Notes under the pieces: generated by a model
Database searches by the model: none
What the model saw: only the letters and a program-made list of their open reading frames with translations
What the model was told of the DNA's origin: nothing
Position numbers and translations under genes: made by a program
NCBI RefSeq assembly: GCF_000153825.1
Contig: NZ_DS022299.1
Coordinates: forward strand, 1,204,869-1,268,868
DNA length: 64,000 bases
Direction: 5' to 3'
From: Synechococcus sp. RS9916
GTDB taxonomy: Bacteria; Cyanobacteriota; Cyanobacteriia; PCC-6307; Cyanobiaceae
In this document: positions 36,406 to 44,971 of the stretch, in pieces
How the letters are laid out: every line of letters starts with the position of its first letter
Numbering within the stretch: the stretch's first letter is position 1

Positions 36406-36411
36406 GGCCCC

Positions 36412-37119
36412 ATGGCGCCATTTCGACTGGATGTGCTCAGCCTGGCGCCCCAGGCTTTTGCTCCCTTGCTGGAGCTTGGGGTGATCGGCCGTGCCTTTGC
36501 CGCCGGCATCGCGGAGCTGCACGTGCACAACCCGCGCGACTTCGCCACAGACAAATACCGCAAGGTGGATGACATCCCCTACGGAGGGGGGGCGGGCATG
36601 GTGCTCAAACCGGAGCCTGTGTATGCAGCCTTCGAAGCAGTGCCCGTGCTGCCGCGCCGCCGGGTGCTGCTGATGAGCCCCCAGGGCCAGCCGCTCAAGC
36701 AGGCCGATCTGCAGCGCTGGGCCGACAGCTGCGATCAGCTGGTGATGCTCTGCGGCCACTACGAGGGGTTTGATGAGCGCATCAGACCCCTCGCTGATGA
36801 AGAGGTGTCGCTCGGTGACTTCGTGCTCACGGGCGGGGAACTGCCGGCCATGACGATCATCAACGGGGTGGTGCGATTACTGCCGGGCACTGTCGGAACA
36901 GCGGCCTCTCTGGTGGAGGAAAGCCATAGCGATCTCCTGCTGGAGCACCCTCACTACACCCGCCCTGCTGAGTTCCGGGGCATGACCGTGCCAGAGGTGC
37001 TGCGCAGCGGGGATCACGCCGCCATCGAGGCCTGGCGTCAGGCTCAGCGAGAAGAGCGCACCCAGGCACGTCGCCCCGATCTGCATCAACGCTGGCAGGA
37101 GCAGGAAGAGCATCGTTGA
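36412..37119 (+). CDS. trmD: tRNA (guanine-N1)-methyltransferase
   Basis: 235 aa SPOUT enzyme methylating G37. Seen: FRLDVLSLAPQAFAPLLE, DDIPYGGGAGMVLKPEP, the knot residues LCGHYEGFDERIR and LGDFVLTGGELPAM, and LEHPHYTRPAEFRGMTVPEVL. Full length. In many bacteria trmD sits with rpsP; here rpsP is 5 kb upstream. Confidence 0.95.
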   Translation: MAPFRLDVLSLAPQAFAPLLELGVIGRAFAAGIAELHVHNPRDFATDKYRKVDDIPYGGGAGMVLKPEPVYAAFEAVPVLPRRRVLLMSPQGQPLKQADLQRWADSCDQLVMLCGHYEGFDERIRPLADEEVSLGDFVLTGGELPAMTIINGVVRLLPGTVGTAASLVEESHSDLLLEHPHYTRPAEFRGMTVPEVLRSGDHAAIEAWRQAQREERTQARRPDLHQRWQEQEEHR

Positions 37120-37146
37120 GAATGCCTCCAAGCAACTGAGGCATTG

Positions 37147-37632
37147 ATGCAGCTCCGCATCGGTAATGGCTACGACATGCATCGTTTGGTGCCGGGCCGG
37201 CCACTGATCTTGGGGGGCCAGCAGCTGGAGCACCCCGCCGGCCTGGGCCTCGATGGCCACAGCGATGCCGATGTCTTGGTGCACGCGATCATGGATGCCC
37301 TGCTGGGGGCCCTATCTCTCGGGGATATCGGCAAATACTTCCCCCCCGATGATCCCCAGTGGAAGGGGGCTGACAGTTTGGTGCTGCTAGAGCAGGTGGT
37401 GGCTTTGGTGGCGAAACGGGGCTGGCAAGTCGTGAATGTGGATTCGGTGGTGATCGCTGAACGCCCCAAGCTCAAGCCCCACATCGAAGCAATGCGATCG
37501 GCGATTGCCGACCGCATCGGCATCGAACCCGAGCGGGTGGGAGTGAAAGCCACCACCAATGAAAAGCTGGGGGCCGAAGGTCGGGAAGAGGGCATCTCCT
37601 GCCAGGCCGTCGCTCTGCTGCAAGCGGAATGA
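37147..37632 (+). CDS. ispF: 2-C-methyl-D-erythritol 2,4-cyclodiphosphate synthase
   Basis: 161 aa from the ATG at 37147. MEP-pathway enzyme for isoprenoids (carotenoids, phytol). Seen: [10 protein letters not shown] with zinc ligands Asp and His, [29 protein letters not shown], and the C-terminal [18 protein letters not shown] with the CDP-binding Thr. Its stop overlaps the ATG of the next gene by 4 bp. Confidence 0.95.
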   Translation: MQLRIGNGYDMHRLVPGRPLILGGQQLEHPAGLGLDGHSDADVLVHAIMDALLGALSLGDIGKYFPPDDPQWKGADSLVLLEQVVALVAKRGWQVVNVDSVVIAERPKLKPHIEAMRSAIADRIGIEPERVGVKATTNEKLGAEGREEGISCQAVALLQAE

Positions 37633-38135
37633 ACAGAGTGCTGCCTATGGTCAGCTGGCTGATGGCAGCCTTGCTGTGGTTCTGTCCGCCAGCTTTTGCA
37701 CCAGCAGCCTTTGCACGAACAGCCTTCCCATCCTCAACGTTCTCGTCAACAGCATTCTCGTTAACAGCCTTGCCCTCCAGCACCTTCGCCACAACGACTA
37801 CGCGGTCCGCGTCTGAGGTGACCGTTGTGGAGCATCTGCGCATCAAAGTGCCAGCAAACGCCCTCAGCGTGTGGCACAAGGCTGAAGAAGGCAGTTGGGA
37901 ACCTTGGCTGGCCAAGCAAGAGGGATTTATCGGACGCGACCTGCTTTGGGATCCCGAAACAGAAGAGGGCACCCTGCTGATCCGCTGGGCATCCCGAGAG
38001 CAGTGGAAAGCCATTCCTGCCGCTGATGTCGCCCAAGTGCAGGAGCAATTTGAACGGATCGCCCGCGATGGCATGGGCCAGACCAGTGGCAATCCCTTTC
38101 CTCTCGTGTTCGAAGGCGAGCTCCTTCCCCAGTGA
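37629..38135 (+). CDS. exported TIGR03792-family protein (monooxygenase-like fold)
   Basis: 168 aa. N-terminal signal/anchor ([17 protein letters not shown]), then a low-complexity Ser/Thr/Phe/Ala run built of repeated TAF-SSTF units (about residues 22-55), then a ferredoxin-like domain ([22 protein letters not shown] to the end) as in the cyanobacterial TIGR03792 family, which resembles antibiotic-biosynthesis monooxygenases. Overlaps ispF and larB by 4 bp each, so it is part of one operon. Function unknown. Confidence 0.75.
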   Translation: MNRVLPMVSWLMAALLWFCPPAFAPAAFARTAFPSSTFSSTAFSLTALPSSTFATTTTRSASEVTVVEHLRIKVPANALSVWHKAEEGSWEPWLAKQEGFIGRDLLWDPETEEGTLLIRWASREQWKAIPAADVAQVQEQFERIARDGMGQTSGNPFPLVFEGELLPQ

Positions 38136-38824
38136 GTGAACGTGCCGATGTGCGTTTCGACTGGGAGCGCGAAACCCGGATTGGCCTGTGCGAAGCGATC
38201 TGGGGTGAACACAAAACCGCCGAGCAGATCGCGGCAATCCTGCAGCAATCAGCCGAGCGTCAACAGCGGGCCCTCGTGACCCGCGTCACTGAGGCCAAAG
38301 CAACAACAGTGCAGGCGCTGCTTCGGCAACAACAGCTGGAGACGCCGCTGCAGTGGCATGAGCACGCCCATGGCCTCAGCTATGGAGTCTTGCCAGAGGC
38401 CAGACCAGAGCTCGGAGAGGTGATGGTGCTGGGAGGCGGCACCAGTGATCGCACCGTCGCCTCTGAAGCGCAGCTCGCTTTGCGCTTCCACGGCGTCACT
38501 GCCGAACTGATGCTGGATGTGGGCGTGGCCGGGCTGCATCGCCTGTTGGGGCAATTGCCTCGGATCAAGCCCTGCCGGGTGCTGATCGCCTGCGCCGGCA
38601 TGGAAGGGGCTCTACCGACCGTGCTGGCCGGGTTGGTGCCCCAACCGGTGATCGGCGTGCCGGTCGCGGTGGGCTACGGCGTGAGCGCCGGCGGACGCAC
38701 CGCCCTCGAGGGGATGCTGGCCAGCTGTGCCCCTGGGTTGACGGTGGTCAATATCGACAACGGCTACGGCGCTGCCATGGCGGCTCTGCGCATCCTCCAG
38801 ATTCAATCGGTCCGCACCACATGA
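38132..38824 (+). CDS. larB: nickel-pincer cofactor biosynthesis protein LarB
   Basis: 230 aa. LarB carboxylates and hydrolyses nicotinic acid adenine dinucleotide in the first step of nickel-pincer nucleotide synthesis. The C-terminal PurE (AIR-carboxylase)-like domain is clear: VLGGGTSDRTVASEAQ near residue 100, DVGVAGLHRLL, VLIACAGMEGALPTVLAGL, PVIGVPVAVGYGVSAGGRTALEGML, and NIDNGYGAA. The GTG/ATG region overlaps the previous stop by 4 bp. larC is in this window at 60.7-61.9 kb. LarA and LarE are not seen here. Confidence 0.9.
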   Translation: MSERADVRFDWERETRIGLCEAIWGEHKTAEQIAAILQQSAERQQRALVTRVTEAKATTVQALLRQQQLETPLQWHEHAHGLSYGVLPEARPELGEVMVLGGGTSDRTVASEAQLALRFHGVTAELMLDVGVAGLHRLLGQLPRIKPCRVLIACAGMEGALPTVLAGLVPQPVIGVPVAVGYGVSAGGRTALEGMLASCAPGLTVVNIDNGYGAAMAALRILQIQSVRTT

Positions 38825-39018
38825 GGTTGGGGCAGCAACGCACCAGGTTTTGGCTCACCATCCAGCTCCAGCAGCTGCTCCACCCACAACCGCATCGAAC
38901 GGGGAAGACGTCCTTCCTGGTAGCGGATCAGGGCCTCGAACATCACGGTGGAGTTGATCCACTGAGGGGAGCGCCGAACCATGACCTTGGGCGGTTGCGC
39001 GCAGGATGCTGCAACCAA
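38803..39018 (-). CDS. small hypothetical protein
   Basis: Up to 71 aa; a later in-frame ATG (MFEALIRYQEGRLPRSMRLW) would give 46 aa. Charged and helical, no recognised domain. Overlaps the larB stop by 22 bp on the opposite strand. Its reading frame looks more protein-like than the alternatives here, but the evidence is weak. Confidence 0.4.
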   Translation of the reverse strand: MVAASCAQPPKVMVRRSPQWINSTVMFEALIRYQEGRLPRSMRLWVEQLLELDGEPKPGALLPQPHVVRTD

Positions 39019-39047
39019 CCTTCAGGAGCAACACCCAAAGGCTTGAA

Positions 39048-39233
39048 TCAATCGGAGGATTCCTGAGCGCCTCCCAGGCGCTGCAGTTCCTGGCCGTGAC
39101 CGCAGCTCTCCAAAGCCTGCAACCGGCTCACCAAGGCAGCTAGATCGGCAGGATCGAGGTCACCATCCTCCTGCCATTGCATCGAACGGGGATCAGGACA
39201 GGAGGCAGCCACCAGCGAAGGACAAGACACCAC
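39048..39233 (-). CDS. small hypothetical protein
   Basis: 61 aa from a GTG at 39233, or 44 aa from the ATG at 39182 (MQWQEDGDLDPADLAALVSR). Acidic and helical, with a leucine-spaced segment (LAALVSRLQALES). It lies 29 bp upstream of another small leftward ORF. No family recognised; it may be a genuine small protein or chance. Confidence 0.35.
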   Translation of the reverse strand: MVSCPSLVAASCPDPRSMQWQEDGDLDPADLAALVSRLQALESCGHGQELQRLGGAQESSD

Positions 39234-39332
39234 AATCCTGAAAAACTAGGCAGGTTCCAGAGTGTTGTCTGGAGCGAAATCTTTAGTCAGTAAAAAGAAT
39301 TCGCCCTGTACAACAGAGCAGGCTCAACACAC

Positions 39333-40307
39333 TCAGAGGTGCTGAAGATTGGGATAGGCCGTCACCAACTCCTCAGCACTCAGCACCTCACCAGCTCCAT
39401 CGGGTTGCCAGATCACCTCAAGCGCCATCAAATCGGTGGACGAGGTGGAGCCAAGAATGCGCAACGATTCGCGCAGCCCCTCACTGGAGCCGATGGCCTT
39501 GAGCGTCACGGGGCGACGACTTGCCACCAGCACAGTGACGGCAATGAACTCATTGGTGGCATCGGCATCGCCAACACCCCGGGCGCTTGCAGTGGCTGTG
39601 CTGCGTTGACCGCCCACGTTGGTGGTGAGCTCCTCCCGCAGCTTGCTGCGCTCGGTCATCGACAGACGGTTGAAGGTGGATTCAGCGGCCGCGAAGGGAA
39701 CGTTGCCGTTTTCCAGGTTGGCGTAGACCCAAAGATCCGGTTGGCGCAGAAGCGCGAGGGTGGTTTCCTGCAAAACCCGTTGCAAACCCGTTGAGGAACT
39801 GGTGTCGGCACTGGCCGCCAATTGACGCAGATCCTGCTGAAGAGCCTTGGCACTGGCCAGCAGGCCGATCTGGAGCTGCACCAAGGACACGGGGCCACCG
39901 CTGATGGCCTCAGGGCGCTCATAGCCACCCATGGACGGGGCACCGCCGCCATTGCCGCGGAATGCATTGGCGATCACACCCACGATCGCCATCAGAGCGA
40001 ACAGCCCCAGCAGCCCGCCCATGCTGCCGAACCCGAAGAAAGGAACGATGAAGGGGACGCCGATGCCGCCACCGCCGTAGCCGCGGCTGTAGCCACCCCC
40101 GTAGCTGCGGCTGTAGCCACCACTGCGGGGCATCGACGGAGCTCGGAAGCTGCCACCACCGATGCGACCACCGGAGGCGGCATGACTGGGTTCTGGTTGG
40201 CTCAACAGCAAACCAGCCAACAACATGGGCACCAGCAGCGCCGACAGTCCCCGCCGGACCATCCGGTGGATCGAGCTGGTGGGAGGGGTCATCGACGGGC
40301 GCTTCAA
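39333..40307 (-). CDS. DUF1517 family membrane protein
   Basis: 324 aa. A signal-like hydrophobic segment (LSALLVPMLLAGLLLS) is followed by a Gly/Ser/Arg/Tyr-rich stretch (SGGYSRSYGGGYSRGYGGGG) and a second membrane segment (GLLGLFALMAIVGVIANAF). The soluble C-terminal domain (about 140-324) with LQIGLLASAKALQQDLRQLA and VTVLVASRRPVTLKAIGS is characteristic of DUF1517, a thylakoid/chloroplast-conserved family of unknown function. Possible later starts are at M6 and M16. Confidence 0.8.
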   Translation of the reverse strand: MKRPSMTPPTSSIHRMVRRGLSALLVPMLLAGLLLSQPEPSHAASGGRIGGGSFRAPSMPRSGGYSRSYGGGYSRGYGGGGIGVPFIVPFFGFGSMGGLLGLFALMAIVGVIANAFRGNGGGAPSMGGYERPEAISGGPVSLVQLQIGLLASAKALQQDLRQLAASADTSSSTGLQRVLQETTLALLRQPDLWVYANLENGNVPFAAAESTFNRLSMTERSKLREELTTNVGGQRSTATASARGVGDADATNEFIAVTVLVASRRPVTLKAIGSSEGLRESLRILGSTSSTDLMALEVIWQPDGAGEVLSAEELVTAYPNLQHL

Positions 40308-40331
40308 CAGAGCGGAGCGAGTGAGACGACT

Positions 40332-40547
40332 TTAGGAACCACCACCGACGATGGTGACGATCTCCAGGTTGTCCCCGGTCTGCACCTCCTGACCCGCCCA
40401 GCGCTCTGGGGTGAGGATCAGCCCGTTGTATTCCACCACCACCAATTTGGGGTGATGGCCCAGGGTCTCCACCACGACTGCGAGTGTGGCGGACTCAACC
40501 TCGAGCGTGCGCTGCTCGCCATTCACCTGCAATGTGAGGGTTGCCAT
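40332..40547 (-). CDS. thiS: sulfur-carrier protein ThiS
   Basis: 71 aa from the ATG at 40547; the frame extends upstream without coding character. Ubiquitin-fold sulfur donor for the thiazole ring of thiamine. Seen: LTLQVNGEQRTLE at the start and the activated C-terminal Gly-Gly in VTIVGGGS (with a Ser after the GG, as in some cyanobacterial ThiS). Lies 52 bp after thiE, same strand. Confidence 0.88.
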   Translation of the reverse strand: MATLTLQVNGEQRTLEVESATLAVVVETLGHHPKLVVVEYNGLILTPERWAGQEVQTGDNLEIVTIVGGGS

Positions 40548-40599
40548 CGAGGGGTGCTCCGTCAATGAGTGCTCAATCGATGCCGTTGCGAACCAAGGT

Positions 40600-41646
40600 T
40601 CAGCCCAGAGCCGCCAGCAGTGATCCACTGGCTGCACCGGGATCGGCAGCGGCCATGATCGCGCCCACAACCGCCACCCGGCTCACCCCGGCCTCACCAA
40701 GCTCCGGAAGCCGATCGGCGTTGATCCCCCCAATCGCAAACCAGGGCAGGGTGGCGTGCTCACTGGCCTGGCGAGCCCACAACAACCCTTGCGGCACTTT
40801 GTCGGGCTTGGTGCCGGTGGCATAGATGGGGCCCACGCCGAGGTAATCACAATCCTCCTGTTGCGCCGCCTGCAACTGCTCAAGGTTGTGGGTGCTGCGG
40901 CCTAGCAACAGGCCACCACCGATTAACTGGCGGGCGGCATCGGTCGGGAGGTCGTCCTGGCCGAGATGAACACCGTCAGCGTCGACGAGCAGGGCCAGAT
41001 CGATGCGGTCGTTGACGATGAACAATGCGCCATGGCTGCGGCACAGTTCAGCCAATGCCCCTGCAGCGGCAAGCCGTTCCCGGTCATTGCCCTCTTTGGC
41101 GCGGTATTGCACCAGGCTGACGCCCGCCTTCAGCGCCGCCTCCACCCGCGGGATCAGATCTGCAGTCGGACTCGTAATCAAACAGAGACGGCTTTGCGCC
41201 AGCCGTTGCCGTCGCACCGCCCGATGTCCGGCCTGGAGGATCGTGACTTCCAGGTCATAGAGCCCGTAGCGGATCGATGCTGCCGTGCTCGCCAAACGGG
41301 GATCCTGATCCCGACCGAATTCCTCGAGCACCCGCAGCGCTTCCTGCACCCGAGCGCAATTCGCAGCCACGATCTGGCTGGGCTGAGGACGCTGCTGCTG
41401 CGCAGGGTGGGCAAGACCGGCAGCGATGTCGGTGGCGGTGGAGCGGGCCTGTTTGTAGTGCTCGCGATGGCACTGACCCAGTTGCTGTCGCCAGTCCTTG
41501 AGGGGTTTGACGAGATCGAGGCGATCGAGACCGAAACGGCACCAGTCTTCGATCACCCGCAGACCTTCACGGGCCCGATCGAGGTTGGCATCGATCAACC
41601 GCGCCACACACGGCTCGCTGTGGGGGGCGACAACCATCACTTTCAT
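40600..41646 (-). CDS. thiE: thiamine-phosphate synthase with cyanobacterial N-terminal domain
   Basis: About 348 aa from the ATG at 41646 (alternative at 41637). The C-terminal half is the ThiE TIM barrel: LVQYRAKEGNDRERL, IVNDRIDLALLVDADGVHLGQDDLP, GRSTHNLEQLQAA, YLGVGPIYATGTKPD, and FAIGGINADRL. The N-terminal about 140 residues (RLIDANLDRAREGLRVIEDW, CARVQEALRVLEEFGR) form the extra domain found in cyanobacterial ThiE proteins, of unknown role. It joins HMP-PP with thiazole phosphate. Confidence 0.92.
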   Translation of the reverse strand: MKVMVVAPHSEPCVARLIDANLDRAREGLRVIEDWCRFGLDRLDLVKPLKDWRQQLGQCHREHYKQARSTATDIAAGLAHPAQQQRPQPSQIVAANCARVQEALRVLEEFGRDQDPRLASTAASIRYGLYDLEVTILQAGHRAVRRQRLAQSRLCLITSPTADLIPRVEAALKAGVSLVQYRAKEGNDRERLAAAGALAELCRSHGALFIVNDRIDLALLVDADGVHLGQDDLPTDAARQLIGGGLLLGRSTHNLEQLQAAQQEDCDYLGVGPIYATGTKPDKVPQGLLWARQASEHATLPWFAIGGINADRLPELGEAGVSRVAVVGAIMAAADPGAASGSLLAALG

Positions 41647-41682
41647 GGCAGTCTTGGCACAATCGCATGCTCGACTGCGGCC

Positions 41683-41805
41683 ATGGATAACGGCGGATCT
41701 GACAGCCCGATGAAGGTGCTGATTTGGGGAGTTCTGCTGCTGGGAAGCATCGGCGTGTTCATCGTCTGGGGCCTCACCAACGCCTATCCCGGCTCGGTGA
41801 TCTGA
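41683..41805 (+). CDS. tiny single-pass membrane protein
   Basis: 40 aa (or 31 aa from the ATG at 41710). One membrane segment (VLIWGVLLLGSIGVFIVWGL) and a short tail NAYPGSVI. Size and layout resemble the small subunits of photosynthetic or NDH complexes, but it matches none of the Psb, Pet or Psa small subunits I know. Divergent from thiE, with 36 bp between the starts, and convergent with ribF, with 7 bp between the stops. Confidence 0.6.
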   Translation: MDNGGSDSPMKVLIWGVLLLGSIGVFIVWGLTNAYPGSVI

Positions 41806-41812
41806 ATTCGGC

Positions 41813-42784
41813 CTAGGCCCTGAGGGTGGTGCGCGCCATTTGGGCATCACGGCCGATCTGGGCGCTGAGCTCCTCCAATCCGGAGAAACGCTGCTGACCC
41901 CGCAGCCGTTGCACCGGCTCCACCGTCAGTCGTTGGCCCACCAGCTCCCGGTTGGTGTCCAGCAGATGCACCTCCACCGCCGACGGTGAATTGGGGTCAA
42001 CCGTTGGCTGGGGCCCCAGATTCATCACGGCCGGTAGGTGAACGTCCTCGTCCCCTACCTGGGCCCAGGCGGCATAGACGCCAAGCCCGGGGAGAAACTT
42101 GCGGCCATCCACCTGCAGGTTGGCGGTTGGCCAGCCAATGGTGTGTCCAAGCCCCCGCCCCTGCACCACCGTGCCGCTGAAGCGATAAGGCCGGCCCAGG
42201 AGTTGCTGCGCCATTGCCAGATCACCTTCAGAGAGGGCCGCACGGATCCGGCTGCTGCTCATGGCACCACTGGCATCCTCAAGAATCGGCAACACTGTCA
42301 CCTGCGCGCCGGACTGGCGGCAGAGGGTTTGCAGGGTTTCTGTGGTGCCCAGACGACCTCGGCCAAAGCGAAAGTTGGCTCCCACGGCAATGTGACGCGC
42401 CTGAAGGGTCTCGAGCAGCATCGTGCGCACGAACTCTTCCGCACTGAGCCGGGCCAGATCCTGATCAAAGGGCACCAGCACCAGCTGTTCAATGCCGAGC
42501 GGTTGCAGCAGAGAGAGCTTCTCCTCCGGCAGATCCAGGCGCAGCCGGGCCTCACCGTGCAGCACTTCCCGGGGATGGGGCCAGAAACTCACCACCGTGG
42601 GCACACCGCCATGGGGCTCCTGGCACACCGCGTCGATCACACGTCGGTGGCCGGCGTGGAGGCCGTCAAAGCTGCCAAGGGCCAGCGCCGAGGGCGTGCG
42701 GGCCTGCTGTGGTGAGCAGAGGGGAATCAAGAGAGCCGTGCATCCGGCGGGTGTTGATGGCAAGTTTGGACGACTGCCGTTCAT
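41813..42784 (-). CDS. ribF: bifunctional riboflavin kinase/FAD synthetase
   Basis: 323 aa from the ATG at 42784; further upstream the frame lies antisense to DUF3611. N-terminal nucleotidyltransferase domain with ALGSFDGLHAGHRRVI and SSSRIRAALSEG. C-terminal riboflavin kinase domain with GRGLGHTIGWPTANLQV and VMNLGPQPTV. Makes FMN and FAD. Divergent from DUF3611 with 6 bp between the starts. Confidence 0.93.
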   Translation of the reverse strand: MNGSRPNLPSTPAGCTALLIPLCSPQQARTPSALALGSFDGLHAGHRRVIDAVCQEPHGGVPTVVSFWPHPREVLHGEARLRLDLPEEKLSLLQPLGIEQLVLVPFDQDLARLSAEEFVRTMLLETLQARHIAVGANFRFGRGRLGTTETLQTLCRQSGAQVTVLPILEDASGAMSSSRIRAALSEGDLAMAQQLLGRPYRFSGTVVQGRGLGHTIGWPTANLQVDGRKFLPGLGVYAAWAQVGDEDVHLPAVMNLGPQPTVDPNSPSAVEVHLLDTNRELVGQRLTVEPVQRLRGQQRFSGLEELSAQIGRDAQMARTTLRA

Positions 42785-42790
42785 TCGCGC

Positions 42791-43351
42791 ATGGCCGACC
42801 GTCTCGACCTTCAGTTGCTGTCCCTCGGGCTGAAGCGCATGGCCTGGATCCGCTTCTGGATTCAGACCGCCCTGGGCATCGTGGTGATGGGCGTGCTGGC
42901 TTTCAACAACGTCGGTGGGAGCCTCAGCCGCAATGCCGATCGGGCCCTGGGGCTGAGCCCAGGGCTCTCGCTCACCACCCTGTCCTTTCTGGTGCTGTTG
43001 TTCAGCCTCTGGCAAGGCTGGTTGGTGGTGCGTCTTGGGCGGGCTCTCGGCAGCAACGCAAAACCCAGTCGGGGAGAGGCTGCCCGCACGATCAAGCGGG
43101 GGTTGATCGCTGATCTCCTGGGGTTGGTGTTTGCCGCTGTCGGCTACCAGTCGTTGGCTGGAGCCCTGTTCGTGCAGGCCTCACAACAGACGCCGGGCAT
43201 CGCGATCGGAGGGTCAGGGATGCGGGAAAACCTGGCGATCACATCACTGGAAATGCTCTCGGTTCTGAGCAACACCCAAGTGCTGTTTGCCCATCTGATC
43301 GGCCTGTTGTTCTCGCTCTGGTTCTTGCAGAGGATCTACCGGGCGAAATGA
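42791..43351 (+). CDS. DUF3611 family membrane protein
   Basis: 186 aa with four hydrophobic segments: IRFWIQTALGIVVMGVLAF, LTTLSFLVLLFSLWQGWLVV, LIADLLGLVFAAVGYQSLAGA, and a C-terminal TQVLFAHLIGLLFSLWFL. The layout and the conserved RFWIQTALGIV start fit the cyanobacterial/plastid DUF3611 family, found in membranes, function unknown. The C-terminal half contains GGSGMRENLAITSLEML. Confidence 0.8.
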   Translation: MADRLDLQLLSLGLKRMAWIRFWIQTALGIVVMGVLAFNNVGGSLSRNADRALGLSPGLSLTTLSFLVLLFSLWQGWLVVRLGRALGSNAKPSRGEAARTIKRGLIADLLGLVFAAVGYQSLAGALFVQASQQTPGIAIGGSGMRENLAITSLEMLSVLSNTQVLFAHLIGLLFSLWFLQRIYRAK

Positions 43352-43788
43352 TTTGACGCCTTCAGCTTTAGTTGGCCTTCAACCAGTGCCCTAAGTTCCA
43401 GCGCCATTGCTCATTTTGACCTGGAATTAGAGGCGTCACGCCAACAGAAGATGATTGAGCTCGATCGGGGCCTATAAATCTGGCCACGAACAAAATTCTG
43501 GCCCCGAGAGAATCAGACGAATCTCGAGCCATTTCATCGAAGGATCAAGAGCCCTGCATACAAGACACCCAACGATCAATTCAACCCCTATAAACGGGGC
43601 GACAAAATTCCCCCGCCCACCTTCAGGAAAATAAATATATCTAATTATAGCGTAGTTAAATTTTTTTTGCCTGGAAAAAAAATCGCAATTGTTCAACTAG
43701 CTTGAATACGCGCTACAAAGCAGTTGCCTTTACAGCAAGATTTCGCACTCGCAACTGTTTTCGAGCGTTTCTAGCAATCCCGCTTTAA
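43352..43788. other. AT-rich intergenic region before the linker gene
   Basis: 437 bp with no gene that I can support. Much more A/T-rich than the flanks, especially 43625-43690 (runs of T and A, with TAATTATAGCG at about 43640 as a possible -10 region). One open frame on the minus strand lacks coding character. Likely the promoter and leader of the linker gene. Confidence 0.5.
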
Positions 43789-44727
43789 ATGAACGCTTCT
43801 CTCTCCCCCAAGTTCAGATTCGGCGCTGAGTCCAAAGCAGTCGATGTCAGCTTTTCTTCGCCGCAGAATCCCGTTGGGAAGAGGCAAGCTGCTCTAACGA
43901 ATGCAGAGTATCTGAGGCAATCCTGCTCCCAGATGCAAATACCCGTCGGGCCTCGAGAGCATACTGAATGTCCTCATCGAGTGACGTTTGATCGCTTTGC
44001 GCCATCCGACAGCGAAGCCCTGCGTGAGTGCATCAATGCTGCATACCGACAGGTTCTAGGCAATGCACATGTCATGGATCATGAGCGCCTTGATTCGCTT
44101 GAGGCAGAATTTACCGATGGGCGCCTTTGTACACGTGAATTGATTCGTGGCCTTGCAAAAAGCGAATTATACAAAGCTCGTTATTTCTTCAAAGTCTCGG
44201 CGTATCGCGGTATTGAGCTGAATTTCAAGCATTTGCTAGGCCGACCGCCGCTTGATCAGCAAGAAATTGCAAGTGCGGCTTCAATCCAATCCTCAAAAGG
44301 CTTCGACGCATTAATCGACTCAATAATCGATTCGGCAGAATACGCTGAGGTTTTTGGGGATCATGGCGTTCCATATGTCCGCTCATTCACATCAGCCAGC
44401 GGAATGTCCATGCTCAACTTTGTTCGGATCGCAGCACTTGAGCAAAATTTTGCTAGCAGTGACCGGTCGAAAGGAAACGACAGTTTGCTCCGTGCGAACC
44501 TCGCCTCCGGCGCACCCATGGCAATTGATGTGCCAACGGCATACGACTATGCAGAAATGTCTATGGCATGGGCAGGAGGCAAGCCACCCGCAAATTACGA
44601 GAAGCTATGGCGTGGTCTTGCCCTCGTGGGTGGCGCTCACCTCGCTGGGATGTTGGTCAATGTGACATCGCAAATGCTTGGAATCCACGGGTTGGACCGT
44701 ATTCCTGCCATGTTCCTCGGCCTCTGA
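43789..44727 (+). CDS. phycobilisome linker protein with hydrophobic C-terminus (CpcL-like?)
   Basis: 312 aa. The central PBS-linker domain (about residues 60-210) is clear: LRECINAAYRQVLGN, RELIRGLAKSELYKARYFF, YRGIELNFKHLLGRPPLD, DSAEYAEVFGDHGVPYVR. The first about 55 residues are Ser/Pro-rich. The C-terminus ends in a hydrophobic stretch (LALVGGAHLAGMLVNVTSQM), reminiscent of CpcL (CpcG2), the rod linker anchored in the thylakoid. It could instead be a degenerate rod-core linker. It stands alone, is less GC-rich than its neighbours, and ends in a strong hairpin. Confidence 0.75.
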   Translation: MNASLSPKFRFGAESKAVDVSFSSPQNPVGKRQAALTNAEYLRQSCSQMQIPVGPREHTECPHRVTFDRFAPSDSEALRECINAAYRQVLGNAHVMDHERLDSLEAEFTDGRLCTRELIRGLAKSELYKARYFFKVSAYRGIELNFKHLLGRPPLDQQEIASAASIQSSKGFDALIDSIIDSAEYAEVFGDHGVPYVRSFTSASGMSMLNFVRIAALEQNFASSDRSKGNDSLLRANLASGAPMAIDVPTAYDYAEMSMAWAGGKPPANYEKLWRGLALVGGAHLAGMLVNVTSQMLGIHGLDRIPAMFLGL

Positions 44728-44749
44728 CCTGGTCGATGTAGCGAATGTT

Positions 44750-44779
44750 CGGTACAAGCCATCAGCATGGCTTGTACCG
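44750..44779 (+). terminator. 13 bp hairpin after the linker gene
   Basis: Perfect arms CGGTACAAGCCAT (44750-44762) and ATGGCTTGTACCG (44767-44779), 4 nt loop, 22 bp after the stop. No T run follows, so it may protect the 3' end or act as an imperfect terminator. The remaining bases to 44971 hold nothing I can identify. Confidence 0.5.
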
Positions 44780-44971
44780 AGGCAAATGTAAGGGCCAAGG
44801 CTATTCACTCCTGTTTCGCCACTACGGCTGCATTTAAAGCGTTGAACTCCCCACCAGCTGCAGCTTTCAACGAAAGCTAAGAGACTCTCTGATGTGAACT
44901 CATTGAAAAACATCATTACTTTGAGGAGTCGTCAATCTCCCTTTTCAAAGCATTCATTTCGACGGAGATGA

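Noticed and set aside
42785-43015. 77-codon N-terminal extension of RibF
   Set aside because: It is antisense to DUF3611 and rich in His/Gln/Gly; the ATG at 42784 gives the normal length.
43472-43696. 74 aa frame in the linker leader
   Set aside because: AT-rich, no start signal, no coding bias; the region looks like a promoter and leader.
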